From Ferruginibacter sp. (GTDB taxonomy: Bacteria > Bacteroidota > Bacteroidia > Chitinophagales > Chitinophagaceae): a stretch of 64,000 bases of DNA. The position numbers were made by a program, and so were the translations under genes. Location of the stretch: the NCBI RefSeq assembly GCF_028288465.1, contig NZ_JAQBNR010000016.1:62001-126000 (forward strand). The letters run 5' to 3'. Below, piece after piece: positions 19,909 to 28,840 of this stretch (position 1 is its first letter; each line of letters begins with the position of its first letter). Under the pieces are notes generated by a model that was not told where the DNA came from, did not search any database, and saw only the letters and a program-made list of their open reading frames with translations.

Positions 19909-20715
19909 ATGAAGCAAGCTATTAACGTACCCATAATTTTAGATATAGTTAAAACCATCGGAGATGAATTTGCCATGGATTTTAAGAAAGAAAGAATACC
20001 TGCAGGTTCAGCCCAATTTCGCCTGTTATTTAATACAATCGAACAAAAATGCCTGAGTTATATGAAGGATAATATTTACAAATATTATCCCGGAATTCCC
20101 TGGGTTAACGATGAATTGAATTTCGAAAAACAAAAAAAAGCAAATGATTTAACTGAATATTGGATTTGTGATACAATGGATGGCGCAGTACAGTATATGC
20201 AGCATTTGCCGGGTTGGACTATCAATCTGGTTCTAATCAGAAATGGGCAACCGGGTCTGGCGATAATATACGACCCAATACATAAGGAAATGTTTTGGGC
20301 AGAAAAAGACCAGGGTGCGTTTTTGAATAATGTACAGCTAGCAATAGCTCAAAAAACTGAGCCGAAGTACATGCTGGCATCTTTCAATCACCCTCCTTTA
20401 CAAAACAGTATTGATGGTTTAAATGAAAAAACAGGCGCTCTTGTAGTAAAATTACTGAATGAATATGGTGCGGTTAGAAATTACGGGCCCTGCGGGTTAC
20501 AAATTGCGAATGTAGGAGCAGGCAGAATCGATCTGTTTTGCCAGGAGGGTTTAGATACTTACAATTGGATTGCCGGAATACTAATAGCAAAAGAAGCCGG
20601 GGCAACCATATTAAATATGAAAGGGGACGACTGGCAATGGGGTGATGATAGTTTATTGGTAGGCAACTCTCCTGTATTATTAAAGTTGGTAAACACTTTA
20701 AGAGAACAAGATTAA
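19909..20715 (+). CDS. Inositol-monophosphatase-family protein with altered metal site
   Basis: 268 residues from the first ATG (an upstream in-frame TTG is less likely). ICDTMDGAVQ carries the two metal-binding Asp of the DPIDGT motif, and the fold's final EAGATI segment is present. However, the third metal ligand, Asp in the WDVAAG motif of active enzymes, is replaced: the segment reads TYNWIAG, with Asn at that position. The first motif (usually GEES) reads NDEL. Activity as a Mg-dependent phosphatase may be reduced or lost. It lies between an SDR and a SnoaL-like gene in a probable operon. Confidence 0.8.
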   Translation: MKQAINVPIILDIVKTIGDEFAMDFKKERIPAGSAQFRLLFNTIEQKCLSYMKDNIYKYYPGIPWVNDELNFEKQKKANDLTEYWICDTMDGAVQYMQHLPGWTINLVLIRNGQPGLAIIYDPIHKEMFWAEKDQGAFLNNVQLAIAQKTEPKYMLASFNHPPLQNSIDGLNEKTGALVVKLLNEYGAVRNYGPCGLQIANVGAGRIDLFCQEGLDTYNWIAGILIAKEAGATILNMKGDDWQWGDDSLLVGNSPVLLKLVNTLREQD

Positions 20716-20735
20716 AAATAAATAAAAAAGAAAAA

Positions 20736-21254
20736 ATGATAGAAAAAAATCAAATAACCGGCGCTTATCAAATGAGTGATGAAAGAGCAATTCAACAGGT
20801 ACTTGCGAAATATGTCAGAGCAGCAGATGCACTTGACGGGGCATCTTTAAGCAGTCTTTTTACTGAGGATGGTAAAGTTGAAATCTATTCTTTCAACAGC
20901 GGGAACCCTGTACAATTATTTGTGTTAACAGGCAAAGAAGAAATTGCAAATGCCATTTCCAACCTGATGAAACCGCATCCTGTAAGAGGCTGGAGTCATC
21001 ACACAACACACGATCACATCATTTCAGTAAATGGTGAAGAGGCTTTTATGGATGCTCAATTTATCAGGTTTGATTGTGTTGGAGCCTGTAGGCCTGAACG
21101 CGGCTGGCAGGCAGGCACACTTGGTTTGATGGGTACAATAACTCCGACTGAATCCGGTTATTACAAACCTTCTCTAATTAAAACAAATGGGGAATGGAAG
21201 ATTACCTCTCACAGAATTTACCACGATATGACTTTCGTAATTCCCGGACAATAA
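20736..21254 (+). CDS. SnoaL-like/NTF2-fold protein
   Basis: 172 residues with helices RAIQQVLAKYVRAADALDG, the strand TEDGKVEIYS, and paired His (GWSHHTTHDHII) in the position where SnoaL-like proteins bind ligands. It starts 20 bp after the phosphatase-like gene and is followed by a terminator, so it closes this transcription unit. A role as isomerase, dehydratase or binding protein cannot be resolved. Confidence 0.85.
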   Translation: MIEKNQITGAYQMSDERAIQQVLAKYVRAADALDGASLSSLFTEDGKVEIYSFNSGNPVQLFVLTGKEEIANAISNLMKPHPVRGWSHHTTHDHIISVNGEEAFMDAQFIRFDCVGACRPERGWQAGTLGLMGTITPTESGYYKPSLIKTNGEWKITSHRIYHDMTFVIPGQ

Positions 21255-21276
21255 AGTCAGCAAGCCATTTTTACCG

Positions 21277-21325
21277 AATCCCTGAAGCCGCTCCTTTTTA
21301 CGGACCGTCGCAGGGATTTTTTATT
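21277..21325 (+). terminator. Intrinsic terminator after the SDR/IMPase/SnoaL unit
   Basis: AATCCCTG pairs with CAGGGATT over eight bases and is followed by a T run. The loop of 26 bases can itself fold partly. It sits 22 bp after the SnoaL stop. Confidence 0.6.
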
Positions 21326-22063
21326 AGCGAATAATCGTAATGATAATTATCGTGGTATTAGCAGAAAGCTGATGCACCTGTTGCTCATCACTTCAGTAGT
21401 CTTTGTTTCTTCGGACAAATATCAAAGCAAATAACAAACAGCCTTCTATTTTCTACAAGGCCAGCTTAAATAGGATTCCCACTGTTTCCTGTAGACTGCC
21501 TCCAGGATGATTTTACTTTCGCTTATTAGGCGGAACCAATGTAAAAATTGACTAGCAATATTAGATGAAGTTGCACGGGAGCATCAGGTAAAATGAGTAA
21601 TCCGGTTTTGTAAAACAAATGCTGCGCTTAAACTTTACCCATAACCAAAACTATCCAGGTATCCAGAATAATTCAATTGACATACTATAAATATCATACA
21701 AAAAAATCCCTTAAAATTATACAGGACCTGTGACTGTTTTGAAAAATCCAATGCACCGGTAAGAGGGCTGTAAAACTGAAAACAAACATGCAATATTCAT
21801 AAACTAACGCTTTTGTATGTTAGCTTTATTGTGCCTCCTGCAAAGAATCCCCTTCATACATTGATGCACATCTTAAGACCAGCAAACTGGACTAAAAAAT
21901 CAAATAGTTTGAATATTACGGAAAAATGAAAACCAACAGTACGGCTGATCTTTACATGGGAAAGAAAACAACAGCAACCGGGTATTATGTTTAAGGTATT
22001 CTGCTCAAACATCAGAGCCAGATTCAGAACTACTTACAATTGGATAAAAATAAATCATCGCAT
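21326..22063. other. Intergenic, no gene recognised
   Basis: About 740 bp without a convincing gene. TTAGCTTTAT near 21820 resembles a -7 box and is followed by a 22-codon frame (ATG near 21926) with no recognisable product. The stretch may be the remains of a lost gene, but no family could be identified in any frame. Confidence 0.45.
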
Positions 22064-23140
22064 ATGAATAAGTACATGATAGTAGCAGGTGCCCTGTGTG
22101 CAATGGGTTGCACCAATAGCGAACCATCAAATTCCAAACAACAAAACAAAACTGAAATGAAAAATGAAATTGCAGTTGCTGACTATGCAACCGATCCTTT
22201 ACTTGACAGTAAAACAAAAGCATTTTTAAAAGCCCTGAATACAAGTGGAGGAAAACCGTTGGAAACTTTAAGTCCAGAGGAGGCCAGGAAAGTGCTGGTT
22301 AATGCACAGGCTTCGGTTAAGGTTGATCTTTCAGGTATCGATGAATCCGAAAAAACCATCACTGCTGACGGACATACCATTAAACTGAATATAGTTCGTC
22401 CTGCAGGTGTAAAAGGCATCTTACCGGTATTTATATTTCTCCATGGCGGCGGATGGGTACTGGGAGATTATCCCACCCACAAAAGAATGGTAAGAGACCT
22501 TACCGTACTCACTGGTTATTCAGGCGTCTTTATAAACTATACCCCTACTCCAGATGCCAAATATCCCACACAGGTAAATGAGATTTATGCTGCCACAAAA
22601 TGGGTGGCCGAACACGGTGCAGAAATAGATGTCGATGGCAAAAACATGGCAATTGTCGGCAATAGTGTGGGAGGAAATATGAGTGCGGTAACCGCCATCA
22701 AGGCAAAGGAAAACAATGGCCCGGCAATCAAAGTACAAATACTGATGTGGCCGATAGTTGATGCAGACTTTGAGACCGCGTCGTACAAACAGTTTGGTGA
22801 AGACCGCTTCCTCACTACTTCTGTGATGAAATGGATGTACGACATGTATACCACAGATCCCAAGCAACGCAAAGAAATCTATGCCGCTCCCCTGCAGGCT
22901 ACAATTGAACAGTTAAAAGGCCTACCACCTGCGCTGATACAGGTAGCAGGCAATGATGTATTGCGTGATGAAGGGGAAGCCTATGGGAGGAAATTAGATG
23001 AGGCAGGTGTACCCGTAACTGTTGTACGTTACAATGGCACTATACATGACTTTGGCCTGCTCAATGGCTTGGCTGACTTGCCCGCAACACAATCTGCATT
23101 TATTCAGGCGGCGGCGGAATTGAAGAAATACCTGAAATAA
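22064..23140 (+). CDS. Lipoprotein alpha/beta-hydrolase of the hormone-sensitive-lipase family
   Basis: 358 residues from the ATG at 22064 (the frame is open to a TTG 24 bp upstream). A short hydrophobic segment ends in AMGC, a lipobox, so the protein should be a membrane lipoprotein. HGGGW is the oxyanion-hole motif, GNSVGG the nucleophile elbow (usual GDSAGG), and Asp/His follow near QVAGNDVLRDEG and GTIHDFG. It hydrolyses an ester or lactone in the envelope. It lies in the redox run, 136 bp before the quinone oxidoreductase gene. Confidence 0.9.
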   Translation: MNKYMIVAGALCAMGCTNSEPSNSKQQNKTEMKNEIAVADYATDPLLDSKTKAFLKALNTSGGKPLETLSPEEARKVLVNAQASVKVDLSGIDESEKTITADGHTIKLNIVRPAGVKGILPVFIFLHGGGWVLGDYPTHKRMVRDLTVLTGYSGVFINYTPTPDAKYPTQVNEIYAATKWVAEHGAEIDVDGKNMAIVGNSVGGNMSAVTAIKAKENNGPAIKVQILMWPIVDADFETASYKQFGEDRFLTTSVMKWMYDMYTTDPKQRKEIYAAPLQATIEQLKGLPPALIQVAGNDVLRDEGEAYGRKLDEAGVPVTVVRYNGTIHDFGLLNGLADLPATQSAFIQAAAELKKYLK

Positions 23141-23276
23141 AGCGCTGTTACTAAGGTATTAGCCATCATGCCCGCTAAAATCAACGTCCGATTCTTGTTG
23201 CATCACCTGATAAAGGGCATGATAAAACACCTTTTAATCCAAAATATAATCATCACCATTTTCACAAACTACCGTT

Positions 23277-24281
23277 ATGGGTAACAATAATAAATTAATG
23301 AAAGCGGCTATTTTAGAAGCACATGAAAGCTCCTTTAAAGTGTCGGAATTAGAGCGTCCATCCGTAGGAGATAGTCAGGTTCTTGTGCGTATTAAAGCAA
23401 GCGGAACAAATCCTCTGGATGTAAAAATCAGCAGCGGCAATGCTCCTCATGCCAAAGTAAAATTACCCGCCATACTGGGGATAGATTTAGCGGGCATTGT
23501 AGAATCAGTAGGCCATGCCGTTACCAATTTTAAAGTTGGGGATGAAGTCTTTGGAATGACAGGAGGTATTGGAAATGTCCCCGGATCACTGGCAGAGTAC
23601 GCCGTCGTAGACGCAGACTTAATTGCCAGGAAACCCTCGAATTTTACAATGAAAGAGGCTGCTGCCACCCCCTTGATCTTTATTACTGCATGGGAGGGAT
23701 TAGTGGACCGGGCAAAAATTAAACCGGGACAAAAAGTACTGATACACGGTGGTGCTGGTGGTGTTGGCCATATGGCTGTACAAATTGCTATGGCCTTCGG
23801 AGCGGAAGTTTTCACGACTATTTCGGCAGAACAGGAAGAAACAATTGGCCATTTCGGAGCGACAACGATAAACTACCAAACCCTCGCCGTTGAACAATAT
23901 GTGGAAGCATTAACCGGTGGTGAAGGTTTTGATATTGTTTATGATACAGTTGGCGGAGCCACACTTGATAATTCTTTTCATGCTGTAAAAAAATATACCG
24001 GTCATGTGGTAAGCTGTCTTGGATGGGGTACCCATAAGCTTGCCCCGCTTTCTTTCCGGGCAGCAACCTATTCTGGTGTCTTTACCTTACTTCCATTATT
24101 AACAGGAATCGGAAGGGCGCATCACGGGGAAATATTGCGGGAGGCAACAAAGCTTGCCGAGGAAGGAAAATTGAAAGTGCTCGTTGACCCCAGAAATTTT
24201 AGTCTGGAAGAAATTGAAGAGGCACATGGTGTGCTGAAAAGTGGAAAGAACCTTGGAAAAATTGTAATTGATATTGACTAA
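23277..24281 (+). CDS. Zinc-independent alcohol dehydrogenase / quinone oxidoreductase
   Basis: 334 residues, MDR superfamily. The N-terminal GroES-like domain (ILGIDLAGIVESVG) lacks the Cys/His zinc ligands, and GGAGGVGHMAVQIA is the NADPH-binding Rossmann motif. Quinone oxidoreductases of this type reduce quinones or enones with NADPH. The protein may start at the second Met (MKAAILEA, residue 8), which is where relatives begin. A tautomerase gene follows 77 bp later. Confidence 0.92.
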   Translation: MGNNNKLMKAAILEAHESSFKVSELERPSVGDSQVLVRIKASGTNPLDVKISSGNAPHAKVKLPAILGIDLAGIVESVGHAVTNFKVGDEVFGMTGGIGNVPGSLAEYAVVDADLIARKPSNFTMKEAAATPLIFITAWEGLVDRAKIKPGQKVLIHGGAGGVGHMAVQIAMAFGAEVFTTISAEQEETIGHFGATTINYQTLAVEQYVEALTGGEGFDIVYDTVGGATLDNSFHAVKKYTGHVVSCLGWGTHKLAPLSFRAATYSGVFTLLPLLTGIGRAHHGEILREATKLAEEGKLKVLVDPRNFSLEEIEEAHGVLKSGKNLGKIVIDID

Positions 24282-24358
24282 AAAAGACAATAACAAATTT
24301 CAGATCAATAGCAGCCCCAAAATAATAATCATCAAATTAATCACTAAAAAAATATTTT

Positions 24359-24664
24359 ATGCCTTTTGTAAAAGTTACGTTGGTAGAGGGAGTATTTACC
24401 ACCGAAGAAAAACATGCTCTTGCAGCAGCACTTACCGATGTTATGGTAAAATTCGAAGGATCTGAAGCGTTCCGTGAAGTAGTATGGGTGTTAATTGAAG
24501 AACTTCATACTGATGGCTGGCATATTGGGGGACGTCCATTCCAGGGTCCAAAGTCATTGGAAGACACGTTAAGACGCTCTGGTTCTGTTGTTGAAATGCT
24601 GAACGGTCACCCGGTAACCCGTCCGGAATGGGCTGCAGCGGTTCCGGTGAGTGAAAAAAAATAA
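24359..24664 (+). CDS. 4-oxalocrotonate-tautomerase-family protein
   Basis: 101 residues. After Met removal the protein begins with Pro (PFVKVTLVEG), the catalytic base of the tautomerase superfamily. ALTDVMVKFEG is the following helix. It is longer than the canonical 62-residue 4-OT, with a C-terminal extension (GGRPFQGPKSLEDTLRRSG) seen in a common Bacteroidota/Proteobacteria variant that is usually annotated only as tautomerase. It probably belongs with the quinone oxidoreductase upstream. Confidence 0.85.
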   Translation: MPFVKVTLVEGVFTTEEKHALAAALTDVMVKFEGSEAFREVVWVLIEELHTDGWHIGGRPFQGPKSLEDTLRRSGSVVEMLNGHPVTRPEWAAAVPVSEKK

Positions 24665-24811
24665 TTCCATCATTCTTGCGTCCATCCGGCAGCAGGAGGC
24701 GCTTATTTAAAGAACTTCCTTTTGTATGGAAGGTTGGGACTAACACCTACAGGATAAGCAGCAGCGCACTGCAGTGATTTCATAAAGATGGTGAAAATCA
24801 AAAATCAGATT

Positions 24812-25018
24812 ATGAATAACGAACAAACAAATAAAATTTCCCGTGGTGGTTTTATACGCAGCGTTGGTGTTATTACAGCGGGAGCAATTCTTAAGGCATC
24901 AGTACTAAGCCAATAAATACCTGATCAACACCCATTGGCATTTCGATCATGCGGAAGGCAACGAATGGATTCATAAAACAGGGGCAACGATTATACTAGC
25001 CCGGTCAGGGGATATACA
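24812..25018 (+). pseudogene. Remnant of a secreted metallo-beta-lactamase-fold hydrolase
   Basis: A 34-codon frame (ATG 24812, TAA 24914) encodes a Tat-like leader: SRGGFIRSVGVITAGAILKAS. Immediately after, in the +1 frame, the sequence reads INTHWHFDHAEGNEW (HxHxDH at 24933-24950) and KTGATIILA, the zinc-binding core of MBL-fold hydrolases. The middle portion between leader and core, and everything after the core, is missing. The remains therefore look like an internally deleted and truncated gene. Confidence 0.7.
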
Positions 25019-25072
25019 ATGTATGCAGACCAACTATTAATTTATCAAAAAGTATTAAGTAAAATATCTGCC

Positions 25073-25489
25073 ATGGAGCAACGACACCCCCTTCCGCCTT
25101 TTACATTGGAAAAGGCGATACAAAAAATACAACTGGCAGAGGATGCCTGGAATAGTAAAGAGCCGGTCAGGGTTTCAAAAGCATATGCCGAGGACAGCGA
25201 ATGGCGAAACCGGAATTTATTTATTAATGGCAGAGCCGAAATTGTGACTTTCCTGTCTGAGAAATGGAAGCGGGAATTGGATTATCAATTAGTGAAAGAG
25301 TACTGGGCGCATACGGATAACAGGATAGCCGTACGGTTTGAATACGAATACCATAATACCGAGGGACAGTGGTTCCGGGCTTATGGGAATGAGAACTGGG
25401 AATTTGATGAGAATGGTTTAATGACCAAACGTTATGCAAGTATCAATGAACTGGAGATACAGGAAAGCGAAAGAAAAATAAAAATATAA
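25073..25489 (+). CDS. DUF1348 (NTF2-like) protein
   Basis: 138 residues from the ATG at 25073. Homologues begin at this point ([20 protein letters not shown]), although the frame is open 18 codons further to an ATG at 25019 inside the hydrolase relic. [21 protein letters not shown] and [13 protein letters not shown] are family hallmarks. The fold is SnoaL-like and the function unknown. It precedes the SLAC1 channel by 35 bp and is probably co-transcribed with it. Confidence 0.92.
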   Translation: MEQRHPLPPFTLEKAIQKIQLAEDAWNSKEPVRVSKAYAEDSEWRNRNLFINGRAEIVTFLSEKWKRELDYQLVKEYWAHTDNRIAVRFEYEYHNTEGQWFRAYGNENWEFDENGLMTKRYASINELEIQESERKIKI

Positions 25490-25524
25490 AAGCGGCCAAA
25501 AGACATCCAATCAAAACAATTCAG

Positions 25525-26547
25525 ATGGGTTCCACCAAATCAAATACAAGTTTTATTTCGTTTCTTCCCGTTAGCCTTTTTGGCGGAATTCTGGGAATGA
25601 CTGGATTAACTTTTTCCTGGAGGTTGGCAGAAGCAAAATGGGGCTTCCCGCACTGGATGAGCAAAGCCATTGGCCTGTTAACTATTGTTCTCTTCCTTGC
25701 TTTATTCACTGCCTATCTGGTGAAATTGATTAAATACCCATCAACAGTGATCAATGAGTTTAATAACCCGGTATCCTCTCCTTTCTTTACCACTTTTATT
25801 GTGAGCCTGCTTTTGTTGCCCGGTATTGTACTGCCTTTTTCAGAACGAATTGCCACAGTTGTCTGGTCAGCAGGTGTAGCGCTGATCATACTATTCACAC
25901 TGTTGGTATTAGGCAAATGGATGAGGATTCAGCAAAATACATCTGATGCACAGCCATCCTGGTTACTACCGGTGGTGGGGATGCTGGATGTTCCTATTGT
26001 GGGAAGTCAGTTACATATCGCTGGCGCCAGAGAAATCTGTTTGTATTGTTTTGCAGTGGGGGTATTCCTGGCGATCATTATCCTGCCCATTGTCTTTGCA
26101 AGATTATTTTTTCAGTCCCCTCTACCCGAAGCGCTGCAGCCTACCCTTCTGGTATTATTACTTCCTTTTGCGATAGGCTATTCGGATTATGAAGCTTTAA
26201 CCGGGACCCGGGATATCATGGGATCAGTACTGTATTATTCAGGATTTTTTTTACTCGTGTTATTAGTCCGCAGAATCTTTTTATTACCCAAATGCTGTCC
26301 ATTCAGGGTATCCTGGTGGTCAGTAAGTTTTCCATTAGCAGCAATAACTATTGCGTCCTTTAGGTATGCTTCGCATCCCACACCAGTTCCGGTCCAGTGG
26401 ATTCCCGCAGTTTTGTTACCCCTGCTGACACTGACATTGCTATACCTGCTGACCATCACTTTTTACCGCATTATAACCAACCGGCTTTTCTTAAACAACA
26501 GTACAGCGGAAAATGCCAGTAAAGGATTACAAACATCGATGCGCTAA
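25525..26547 (+). CDS. SLAC1/TehA-family anion channel or tellurite-resistance transporter
   Basis: 340 residues with about ten hydrophobic segments, as in the TDT/SLAC1 fold. FGGILGMTGLTFSWRLAE is the conserved helix-1 motif, with the G(M/I)xG-like glycine pair. Bacterial members conduct chloride-like anions or confer tellurite resistance; the gate Phe cannot be fixed by eye. It is the last gene of the redox run; after it come 580 bp without genes. Confidence 0.88.
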   Translation: MGSTKSNTSFISFLPVSLFGGILGMTGLTFSWRLAEAKWGFPHWMSKAIGLLTIVLFLALFTAYLVKLIKYPSTVINEFNNPVSSPFFTTFIVSLLLLPGIVLPFSERIATVVWSAGVALIILFTLLVLGKWMRIQQNTSDAQPSWLLPVVGMLDVPIVGSQLHIAGAREICLYCFAVGVFLAIIILPIVFARLFFQSPLPEALQPTLLVLLLPFAIGYSDYEALTGTRDIMGSVLYYSGFFLLVLLVRRIFLLPKCCPFRVSWWSVSFPLAAITIASFRYASHPTPVPVQWIPAVLLPLLTLTLLYLLTITFYRIITNRLFLNNSTAENASKGLQTSMR

Positions 26548-27125
26548 GACTTGCGGAAAAGCAGGCACATTTGATCCAGGATTAGGCGGAGAATTGCGGC
26601 ATCCCATTTAAACCAAAATAGCACCGGCAAGCTCCAACTGGTTCGTGTAAATTCGTATGGGAATATCGAATACTTTTCATGGGACTGCCTACTTGAAGCA
26701 CACACGCATTTAAATACGATTACATCGTCCTATCATAGCAAACAGATCATTTTATCTAGCTCAGCAAGCATTCCCCGTTGCAAAGAATGGAGCAGTGATT
26801 GAATTGAAGGAGATGAATTTTAATTTTATCAATAAACATTAATTTAAAGAACAACGAAGGGATAGTAGCTTCCGTACCAAAGCAACAGTGTACTGAAAGT
26901 AGTGTCACTGTGACTTGATTCGGCTTCTGATTATCTCCACCTTATTCCTAATTTAGCTATTGCTTCAAGAAATTTTTCAGGCCCGACTCCCAAATGAGCT
27001 GACCACCATATTACTATCCAAAACTGTTGGCGTCGATTTACTACGATCTGCAGGCACATTCATTAGTATTTAATAAAGTAGAACGATAGTATTCAGATCT
27101 TTACAGTCTATTTGCTTAGTCCTTC
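26548..27125. other. Intergenic, no gene recognised
   Basis: About 580 bp separating plus-strand and minus-strand gene groups. No frame longer than about 60 codons and no hairpin with a T tract was found. Confidence 0.45.
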
Positions 27126-27287
27126 TTAATGGCTTGCCCTTATTACTGTATAAATCCATTGAAACAATTCCCAATCAAGGAAAGCTGCCACTGTCATAGC
27201 CGTGATGCCTATCCAGAGATATTTGTTTTCATCTTTCACATCCCGGTCTTTCTTATACTCTTCACTGACATCAAAATCTCTGTCCAT
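27126..27287 (-). CDS. Small single-pass membrane protein
   Basis: A 53-codon frame from ATG at 27287 to TAA: a charged N-terminus (MDRDFDVSEEYKKDRDVKDE), then a hydrophobic stretch of about 28 residues (YLWIGITAMTVAAFLDWELF), and a short polar tail. The hydrophilic-then-membrane layout and lack of rare codons suggest a real small ORF. It is downstream of the histidine kinase on the same strand. No family is recognised. Confidence 0.5.
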   Translation of the reverse strand: MDRDFDVSEEYKKDRDVKDENKYLWIGITAMTVAAFLDWELFQWIYTVIRASH

Positions 27288-27310
27288 AAAATTTATTTAT
27301 AATTATTTAT

Positions 27311-27340
27311 GCCTATAAAAAATATCAATTTTTTATAGGC
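27311..27340. repeat. Perfect 13-bp inverted repeat
   Basis: GCCTATAAAAAAT and its exact complement flank a four-base loop, forming a 13-bp stem. It lies between the histidine kinase stop (124 bp away) and the start of the small membrane protein (24 bp away). It may terminate the kinase transcript or be an operator for the small ORF. The stem ends in A/T instead of a separate T tract, which is atypical for a terminator. Confidence 0.6.
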
Positions 27341-27463
27341 TCGTTTCATTGCCTTTTATTTCACAAAATTCGCATTCCAATGCCATTATGCTGCACAATG
27401 TACAAAGCATGCATTAGGACGGGATTAAGAATAAATTAGAAAGTGATTAGAAAATTATGGCCT

Positions 27464-28840
27464 TCAGGTATTTCCGGCAACAGGTAATTGTATATAAAAG
27501 GTAGTGCCCTTACCCACTATGGAGCTAATTTTTATTTGTCCTTTGTGCAATTTAATAATGCGGTTTACTAATGGTAAACCCACACCAAAACCAATTGTGG
27601 ACCGGCTATCTTCGGCCCTGTAAAAAGGTTGAAATATATTTTGCAATTCATTTTCCGGAATACCCTTTCCTTCGTCTTCAACAGATATCGCGATTATTAA
27701 TTGAGTAACAGATAATTTTATTTTTGCAAGCCTGTCAGGAGAGTACTTACAAGCATTCGAAACAATGTTTTTTATCGCAGTGAATAACAATTCGGCATTA
27801 CCGAATACCAGCAGGCCTGCCTCATCTTCTGGTAAATGGTCAAATGCTAATTTTACAGTATAGCTTTTATCCATTTTTGTCATTTCACTCGGAAGGCGCA
27901 TTAATACCTCATCAATCCTGATTAAATTCAATTCCAATCCGCCGGCATTGCCAGATACAGTTGCAAATTCTAATAGTGTTTGCGTCAGTTTACTTAGATG
28001 ACGCACATCCTGGTAAACCGATCCTATCACCTTGCGATATTCTTCGGTTAGTCTTTCTCTTTGCAATGACACTTCCAGTTGGCTGGAAATAGAGGTTAAG
28101 GGAGTAGACAATTCATGTGAAGCAACAGAGATAAAACGTCGTTGTATTTCAAAACTTTCCTGCAAGCGGTTTAATAAGTCATTAAGCGTTTCGCTTAAAT
28201 AATTCCATTCATCATTTGCATTTCCAGATTTTAACCTATGTGCCAGATTATGGGCCGTAATGCTGTTTACTTCATCAGCAATTTTCTTTACTGGCCGAAG
28301 TAATATTTTTGAAAAAAAATAACCTGATGCAAAAGCTGTCAATATACCGGCAATCAAAATTAACCAAAGAATATACGTTAGGTGTTGCAAGTCCTTCTTT
28401 CCTTGTTCGTCATACGCTGCAACAAGAACCGTTATACGGTCTTTTTCATCATAGTAAATAACTGCCTCCCGTGCACCACTTTTAAACAAAATTATATTGC
28501 CTGCCCGGGACTTACCTAATGCATCATTCCCAATTTGTAAAGTATCAGCTTCATTGTCTGTGTAATTATATATTCTCTTATTTAAAGAATCATATGCCTG
28601 CACTATTTTGTTTTTTACAGAAAGTATAGAAAAAGAATCTGTTTTGTTTATTAAATTCAGTCCCAATGTGTCATGCTGCCTAAGCATATGGGATGCAGTT
28701 AAAGCCCGGCTTGTCAACAAGGCTTTAATATTTTTGGACCTGGTTGTGCTGGAAGTATAATAAATGAATGCGCATATTGATGATAACAACACAAACACTA
28801 TTATAGTAAATAAGAGTGTTATCTTAAGTTTTACATGCAT
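27464..28840 (-). CDS. Membrane sensor histidine kinase (HAMP-HisKA-HATPase)
   Basis: 458 residues. Two transmembrane segments (about 8-28 and 155-177) enclose a periplasmic sensor of about 125 residues, followed by HAMP (KILLRPVKKIADEV), HisKA with the phospho-His in VASHELSTPLTS, and the HATPase G-boxes (EDEGKGIPENE; GFGVGLPLV). It forms an operon with the OmpR-type regulator upstream (TAATG overlap of one base). The signal is unknown. The adjacent universal stress gene and the tandem repeats in the divergent promoter point to a stress-sensing pair. Confidence 0.95.
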   Translation of the reverse strand: MHVKLKITLLFTIIVFVLLSSICAFIYYTSSTTRSKNIKALLTSRALTASHMLRQHDTLGLNLINKTDSFSILSVKNKIVQAYDSLNKRIYNYTDNEADTLQIGNDALGKSRAGNIILFKSGAREAVIYYDEKDRITVLVAAYDEQGKKDLQHLTYILWLILIAGILTAFASGYFFSKILLRPVKKIADEVNSITAHNLAHRLKSGNANDEWNYLSETLNDLLNRLQESFEIQRRFISVASHELSTPLTSISSQLEVSLQRERLTEEYRKVIGSVYQDVRHLSKLTQTLLEFATVSGNAGGLELNLIRIDEVLMRLPSEMTKMDKSYTVKLAFDHLPEDEAGLLVFGNAELLFTAIKNIVSNACKYSPDRLAKIKLSVTQLIIAISVEDEGKGIPENELQNIFQPFYRAEDSRSTIGFGVGLPLVNRIIKLHKGQIKISSIVGKGTTFYIQLPVAGNT

